In this document: positions 60,054 to 64,000 of the stretch, in pieces
Layout of the letters: each line of letters begins with the position of its first letter
Position numbering within the stretch: the first letter of the stretch is position 1
Assembly: GCA_035638255.1 (NCBI GenBank)
Contig: DASRAJ010000155.1
Coordinates: forward strand, 49,439 to 113,438
Direction: 5' to 3'
DNA: 64,000 nucleotides
Source: DASRAJ01 sp035638255
Lineage (GTDB): Bacteria > Bacteroidota > Bacteroidia > Chitinophagales > UBA10324
Program-made: the position numbers and the translations under genes
Notes under the pieces: generated by a model
Databases searched by the model: none
What the model saw: only the letters and a program-made list of their open reading frames with translations
What the model was told of the DNA's origin: nothing

Positions 60054-60887
60054 TTAAAGACCACCCTTTTCGGCGACGGCCATTGTCCGATTCAATAATC
60101 GTGGCTCACCGAGTTTGGTGGTGAATGCGGCAAAATTTGATTTAGGTCCACGCCATTGAAGTTGATCAACATTGCTGAATAGCGGGGCATCGGTTTTTAA
60201 AATCGCGAGCCGTTTGAACAGCAATGCCCGTTTACGTTGCTTCCCTAATATGCCCGCAGGAAATGCTTCGATGGGTCCATACTCGTTCAATAGTCGGGCC
60301 GCACCGATCTTTCCGATTCCGGAGATGCCCGGATAGCCGTCTGCACTATCGCCGATGAGTGCAAGCAAGTCCGGGATAAGCATGGGACCCACACCAAATT
60401 TTTTGCGTACAGCATTCGAATCCAGCATCGCATTAGCCCTTCGATCCATTTGCACCACCCGATCATCTTGCACGCATTGCGCAAGGTCTTTGTCAGGAGT
60501 CCAGATGCACACTTTCTCAACCCTGGGATCACAGGCTGCCAGGTGTGCAGCAGAGGCCAGCGCATCATCGGCCTCAAGCTCGATCATCGGCCATACTTCT
60601 ACACCCATCAATGCCAGTGCTTCCTCCAGCGGATGGAACTGAGACCACAACACAGGATCAATCCCTTCCCCGGTTTTATAGTCCGACCAAAGCTCGTTGC
60701 GAAAAGATTCGATTATGTGATCTGTGGCAACACCAAGATGAGTGGCGCCATCTTCGATCATCTTCAATACTCCATTCAATACACCCACCAGGGCTCCGAA
60801 TTGTTTGTCCTTACCCTTGTTGAAACTGCGGTGGCCATAGAAGTGGCGGAATAGTTCATAAGTACCGTCGATAAGATGTATGATCAT
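60054..60887 (-). CDS. 5'-3' exonuclease (FEN/PIN family)
   Basis: The 277-residue product has the PIN-type active site: 'IIHLIDGTYELFRHFYG' (Asp7), 'IELEADDALASAAHLA' (acidic cluster), 'IWTPDKDLAQCV', and the H3TH 'DSADGYPGISGIGKIGAARL' that binds DNA. This is the 5'-nuclease domain (as in the N-domain of DNA polymerase I). It would process RNA primers or flaps. It is stand-alone, not fused to a polymerase. Confidence 0.92.
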   Translation of the reverse strand: MIIHLIDGTYELFRHFYGHRSFNKGKDKQFGALVGVLNGVLKMIEDGATHLGVATDHIIESFRNELWSDYKTGEGIDPVLWSQFHPLEEALALMGVEVWPMIELEADDALASAAHLAACDPRVEKVCIWTPDKDLAQCVQDDRVVQMDRRANAMLDSNAVRKKFGVGPMLIPDLLALIGDSADGYPGISGIGKIGAARLLNEYGPIEAFPAGILGKQRKRALLFKRLAILKTDAPLFSNVDQLQWRGPKSNFAAFTTKLGEPRLLNRTMAVAEKGGL

Positions 60888-61003
60888 GGAACTTCAAAGG
60901 TATTTATGGCGCGGATGTTTAAGGAATTCTAAGTTTGAAAATTTAGGCCTGTGGGTCGTCTTCATGCAAATCAAAATTGTCTGTATTCATATTTTCGTTC
61001 TCA

Positions 61004-61528
61004 ATGAAAATGAGCGAAGCAATTGAGCTGATCAATGATACTCAAATATCAGTTCCTGATCCTTCTGTTTGGGCTGACCTTGGATGTGGCTCCGGATTAT
61101 TTACACATGCACTTGCCCAACTGCTTTTAGCCGGAAGCACGATTTATGCTTTCGACAAAGACTTGTCCTCATGGAATAAAAATCTACAAAAGGAAAATGT
61201 AACGGTAAAAATCACGGCTGCGGACTTCGTGAAGGATGACCTGAGGCTCCATCATCTCGATGGAATCATGATGGCTAATTCATTGCACTTCGTGAACGAC
61301 AAGATTTCGCTTCTGAATAAACTTCGCCAATACATGAAGGCACATAGCCTCTTTTTAATTGTCGAGTACGACATGGATACTGCGAATCCATGGGTTCCAT
61401 TTCCTGTTAGCTATCATTCATTGAAACAATTGTTTGAAAAACTACCTGGCGGTTCATTGCACAAAATTCACGAGAGACCTTCGGTGTATAACAGGGCGAA
61501 TATCTATTCGGCATTGATCTCGTTTTAA
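61004..61528 (+). CDS. Class I SAM-dependent methyltransferase (small molecule type)
   Basis: The ATG at 61004 (174 residues) is preferred to a TTG at 60977. SAM motif I is 'VWADLGCGSGLFTHALAQLL'; motif II 'TIYAFDKDLSSWNK'; then 'VKITAADFVKDDL' and 'LDGIMMANSLHFVNDK'. The C-terminal part includes 'LFLIVEYDMDTANPWVPFP'. There is no DNA-methylase (D/N)PP(Y/F) motif. The substrate is unknown. Confidence 0.9.
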   Translation: MKMSEAIELINDTQISVPDPSVWADLGCGSGLFTHALAQLLLAGSTIYAFDKDLSSWNKNLQKENVTVKITAADFVKDDLRLHHLDGIMMANSLHFVNDKISLLNKLRQYMKAHSLFLIVEYDMDTANPWVPFPVSYHSLKQLFEKLPGGSLHKIHERPSVYNRANIYSALISF

Positions 61529-61729
61529 GATCTCTGTTCATTTAACCCTGTGCCTGTAATTTTATCTCTTGCGCTTTAATCGTCGGTCAGGAGACCTATG
61601 GTGGATCAACATGATTTATTCTTATGGCAATAGAACGTTTCGGCCATTGGTTCGTCAATCGAATTTCTGACTGAAACTCATTATCCATCAATCGTTTCTC
61701 CTGGCTATAAACTATCTGCCCCATCATGT

Positions 61730-62629
61730 TCACACCTTTGACGCTTGCCGGTTGAGAAAATCACTCTCCCAATTTCTCGGGTTCTGAAAAACAATTGACC
61801 ATGCTTTATACTGCCTACCAACCCTAATTCCATATCCATAAAAATCTTCATTGCTGCCGTCATCATTTCCGCCTACCATTGGGAATCCAATCCGGATCGC
61901 AAAAACTTCTTGCAAAACAAGGTCTTTCACATACTGAGGATTGTCAGCAATGAATTCTGATTTTATTCCTTTCAAAAAACCTTTGGCATATTCTGTTAGC
62001 AATTCCATTGCAGGAATTTTATTAGTCTCAATCCTTGAATACAAACTCCATGAGTAAAATGGAATATCGCCGTAAGGAGGTATGTCCATATAAGTAAAAA
62101 TTAGAAATTGCTCTTCGTCAATTAGCGGACCCGAAATATACCGGCCTAAAATTGAGACGGGAAGCTCATGCATTACGAAAAGTGGGAAGTCTCCACCGAA
62201 ATGCTTATCATAGAGAGGGAGCTCAATGGATTTATTCGAAGTTTTTTTATGGAGGTGCTTAGTTTCTTTTTCATTGAATGGCTTCTTTGGATTTGATTCA
62301 TGCTGCTTCAATTTGTCCGAGGCGGTTACGCTCTGATCGTCCTGGTCAGCCTGTTTATCTTTAACTGCTTCATCATTCTTTTGTCGAAGTTTCTTAGCAT
62401 GCTTCTGCAATGTTTCTTCTCTGAATTTTACCCTAAACCTCATCTTGTCTAAGAGTTCATGACTGAGTGTTCGGGGCTGTGCCTTGACAACTTTTTCCTC
62501 TGCAGCTTTGTATTCTTCCTTCAGCCGATTACGATTATCATTTTCCATGTTAACAATCTTTTGTGACATCAATGGTGAATTATTATTTTTCATGTCTGGT
62601 ACAAAACTGTGACCAATGTGGTGAGGCAT
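61730..62629 (-). CDS. Hypothetical protein with charged N-terminus
   Basis: The 299-residue product may start at ATG 62629, 62592 or 62548. Residues ~40-130 are Lys/Glu/Gln-rich and likely disordered ('RFREETLQKHAKKLRQKNDE'-like). The C-terminal half is folded with aromatic phrases: 'FGGDFPLFVMHELPVSILGR', 'FLIFTYMDIPPYGDIPFYSW', 'YGYGIRVGRQYKAWSIVFQN'. No family recognised; not exported by any visible signal. Confidence 0.55.
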   Translation of the reverse strand: MPHHIGHSFVPDMKNNNSPLMSQKIVNMENDNRNRLKEEYKAAEEKVVKAQPRTLSHELLDKMRFRVKFREETLQKHAKKLRQKNDEAVKDKQADQDDQSVTASDKLKQHESNPKKPFNEKETKHLHKKTSNKSIELPLYDKHFGGDFPLFVMHELPVSILGRYISGPLIDEEQFLIFTYMDIPPYGDIPFYSWSLYSRIETNKIPAMELLTEYAKGFLKGIKSEFIADNPQYVKDLVLQEVFAIRIGFPMVGGNDDGSNEDFYGYGIRVGRQYKAWSIVFQNPRNWESDFLNRQASKV

Positions 62630-62946
62630 GCGTCATACAGTCTCGCAAAACTGAAAAAAAAGAGAAAGAAATTATGAATTTCTGAACTCCCAAAAATCGC
62701 TAATATTGAAGTTTTGGTGCTTCAAACTTGGACACAAACTTGGACAAGGGATAGGCAAAAAGTGGGTAAAAAAGGCTGTTTTAAGGATTTTTTTGAGGGT
62801 GAGGCTAATCCCTTCCCGGGCACTTAATTACATAATGCATTGATTGACAGTAGATGTTAAACTGCTGGTATGCTAAACGGTACGCGGATCGGATCTAAAA
62901 ATATTTCTACTTTCACAGTATCCAACGTTCTCCAAAATCTAAAACC
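62630..62946. other. Intergenic region with a 12-bp tandem repeat
   Basis: This 317-bp gap contains CAAACTTGGACA twice in tandem (62723-62746) and no recognisable gene. The downstream lipoprotein gene's promoter must lie near its right end. Confidence 0.5.
62723..62746 (+). repeat. Tandem 12-bp repeat CAAACTTGGACA (two copies)
   Basis: Two exact adjacent copies. Function unknown; could be a regulator site or slippage product. Confidence 0.6.
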
Positions 62947-63441
62947 ATGAAAAATAAATTCGCGAATATTATTCTCTGCGCTTCGCTGCTGCTTGCGTCT
63001 TCCTGCCAGAAAGATCAGGTGCAGAACATTACCAAATCAATAACCGTGAATCTGAAAGTTAATCAAACGTACACTTATACATTTCCATCCACAGGTGATA
63101 ACCGCACACCGCTGATTACCTTGCAGGCACAACATTTTGAAAGCAGCAATATCACAACTGATGCGAATGGCATCCGCAGCTTTACCTACATTCCGCTGAC
63201 AAATTTCACCGGTGCTGATGCTGTTCACGTGACTGCAAATGATGTTGATGATCCCAATAATAACCAGTCCGGTTGTGGTAACACACAAGGTGGACAGAAT
63301 GGTTGTTTCGGCAATAATGGCTGCGATCATCACCATCACTCCATTCAAACCAACGTAACGTATGTGTTCAACATCACTGTAAGCGGTGATGGCAGCGGTA
63401 TTCCTCAAAAGTCTTCATTCATCGGTACCGGCAGATTTTAA
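62947..63441 (+). CDS. Predicted lipoprotein with His-rich stretch
   Basis: The 164-residue product has a lipoprotein signal ('FANIILCASLLLASSC', Cys ~20, followed by 'QKDQV'). The mature part is a beta-rich domain ('KSITVNLKVNQTYTYTFPS', 'GADAVHVTANDVDDPNNN') of the Ig/cadherin-like kind. A Gly/Asn/Cys loop contains 'GCDHHHHS'. It may bind metal ions at the cell surface. No family was recognised. Confidence 0.6.
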   Translation: MKNKFANIILCASLLLASSCQKDQVQNITKSITVNLKVNQTYTYTFPSTGDNRTPLITLQAQHFESSNITTDANGIRSFTYIPLTNFTGADAVHVTANDVDDPNNNQSGCGNTQGGQNGCFGNNGCDHHHHSIQTNVTYVFNITVSGDGSGIPQKSSFIGTGRF

Positions 63442-63466
63442 CTGCGCGATTAAATATCCGGTTGGT

Positions 63467-63802
63467 TTAAAATTTCTGTTTGTTTGCACAAGGCAAGTAA
63501 AATTCTACACGGCACGCGTGTGAACTCGATTCAATTCCCTGCTGCACAACAATCTTCTTCACCACCACTTGTTCTCCCGATTTAATCTTCATCCAATAAA
63601 TTCCTTTGCCATAAGAACGCAGATCTAATTCGTGAAGCGCATTTTCTCCTTCTGCAAAATGGAGCGACTGAATTTTTTCTCCAAGCTCATTTTGAATAGT
63701 AACCCGAAGACAAGCCCATCGCTGATCTCGATAACCTCCCCGATTCTGATGAGTTAGCTGAATGCTTCTCTTCTTACTTTCGTGACGTCTGCACGAGATT
63801 TA
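63467..63802 (-). pseudogene. T9SS type A sorting domain fragment
   Basis: The minus-strand frame is open from a TAA at 63800 to a TAA at 63467-63469 and has no start codon that fits a whole gene. It reads 'LRVTIQNELGEKIQSLHFAE', 'NALHELDLRSYGKGIYWMKI', 'SGEQVVVKKIVVQQG', the core and end of a Por-type sorting domain, then an unrelated tail. It is the end of a lost T9SS cargo gene. Confidence 0.65.
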
Positions 63803-63803
63803 C

Positions 63804-64000
63804 ATGAAACCCTTATTAATAATCCTTGACGATTGGGAAGGACGCATTCAGGCATCTGCCTGTTGGAATCAACTTAAAGACCTGGTAGAAATTAAGTTTC
63901 TAAAAGAGCCAATTGACAGAACAGGTGATTCTGAAATTGAGCAGGCTCAGTTCTTATTGGCATTAAGAGAGCGAACCGCGTTAAGCGACCAGGTATTTAA
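63804..64000 (+). CDS. D-isomer 2-hydroxyacid dehydrogenase, 5' part only
   Basis: The frame starts at ATG 63804 and runs off the window. The 65 codons read 'MKPLLIILDDWEGRIQASAC', 'WNQLKDLVEIKFLKEPI' and 'QAQFLLALRERTALSDQVF'. The D-D start and the 'RERT' phrase are typical of the catalytic domain of 2-hydroxyacid dehydrogenases. The NAD-binding domain would follow outside the window. Confidence 0.7.
   Translation, partial: MKPLLIILDDWEGRIQASACWNQLKDLVEIKFLKEPIDRTGDSEIEQAQFLLALRERTALSDQVF

Noticed and set aside
61004..61528. Missing DNA methyltransferase of the DISARM-like operon
   Set aside because: It is 16 kb away, is short, and has a small-molecule SAM motif I without a DNA-methylase (D/N)PP(Y/F) or C5 Pro-Cys motif.
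1..64000. tRNA, rRNA, CRISPR array, transposase or integrase genes
   Set aside because: No matching sequence or protein motif was found on either strand by reading; tandem repeats present are too few and too short for a CRISPR array.

Overview
The window reads as a chromosomal segment of an environmental member of the Bacteroidota. Signs of this are several secreted proteins ending in type IX secretion (T9SS) sorting domains (type A 'Por' tails and one type B gliding-associated tail), lipoproteins whose mature end is Cys followed by charged residues, a CarboxypepD-regulatory/TonB receptor, LytTR and AraC regulators, a DUF3667 protein, and AT-rich DNA with few Shine-Dalgarno sites. No rRNA, tRNA, CRISPR array, transposase or integrase was recognised.

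Layout. (1) 0-11 kb is a surface-protein zone: four T9SS cargo proteins with repeated beta-propeller-like units, remnants of others, lipoproteins, and a ribbon-helix-helix-like gene whose promoter and 5' end are tandemly duplicated. (2) 11-24 kb is mixed: an ADP-ribosyltransferase-like protein with an apparent Arg-to-Cys change in its NAD motif, a LLM flavin oxidoreductase followed by a redoxin-DsbA pair, a His-rich exported peptide with a TonB receptor, an AraC regulator, a metallo-beta-lactamase-fold hydrolase, an HNH-like protein and a pirin. The gaps here are rich in small palindromic repeats. (3) 24-28 kb holds a GC-rich Asp-box propeller gene next to a broken Crp/Fnr gene, then an AbiTii-domain protein with an unknown upstream partner. 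(4) 28-54 kb is dominated by eleven alpha/beta-hydrolase genes: epoxide-hydrolase-like, dehalogenase-like (Asp nucleophile) and esterase-like (Ser nucleophile). Several are paralogous pairs.

A contiguous 8-kb AT-rich operon on the minus strand (37.16-45.22 kb) sits inside the hydrolase cluster. It encodes three DISARM-type proteins in the order drmE-drmA-drmB, with no DNA methyltransferase and no drmC in the window. A second candidate defence unit lies at 48.86-50.46 kb: an SMC/ABC-like AAA ATPase followed 3 bp later by a small protein with a PD-(D/E)XK-like D...ELK motif. With the AbiTii gene and the ADP-ribosyltransferase-like gene, this suggests a region that has gathered defence and conflict genes among detoxification genes.

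(5) 50.8-54.2 kb repeats the redoxin-DsbA pair, with two more alpha/beta-hydrolases and a LytTR regulator. (6) 54.6-59 kb is a two-component system: a TPR histidine kinase of the HisKA_2 type and an NtrC-like sigma-54 activator. (7) 59-64 kb holds a divergent DoxX/HxlR pair, a 5'-3' exonuclease, a small methyltransferase, a hypothetical protein, a lipoprotein, another T9SS tail remnant and the start of a 2-hydroxyacid dehydrogenase.

How the genes may act together is inference. The hydrolases, LLM oxidoreductase, redoxins, DsbA-like proteins, DoxX and HxlR fit a response to reactive or xenobiotic small molecules. The DISARM-like operon and the ATPase-nuclease pair fit anti-phage defence.
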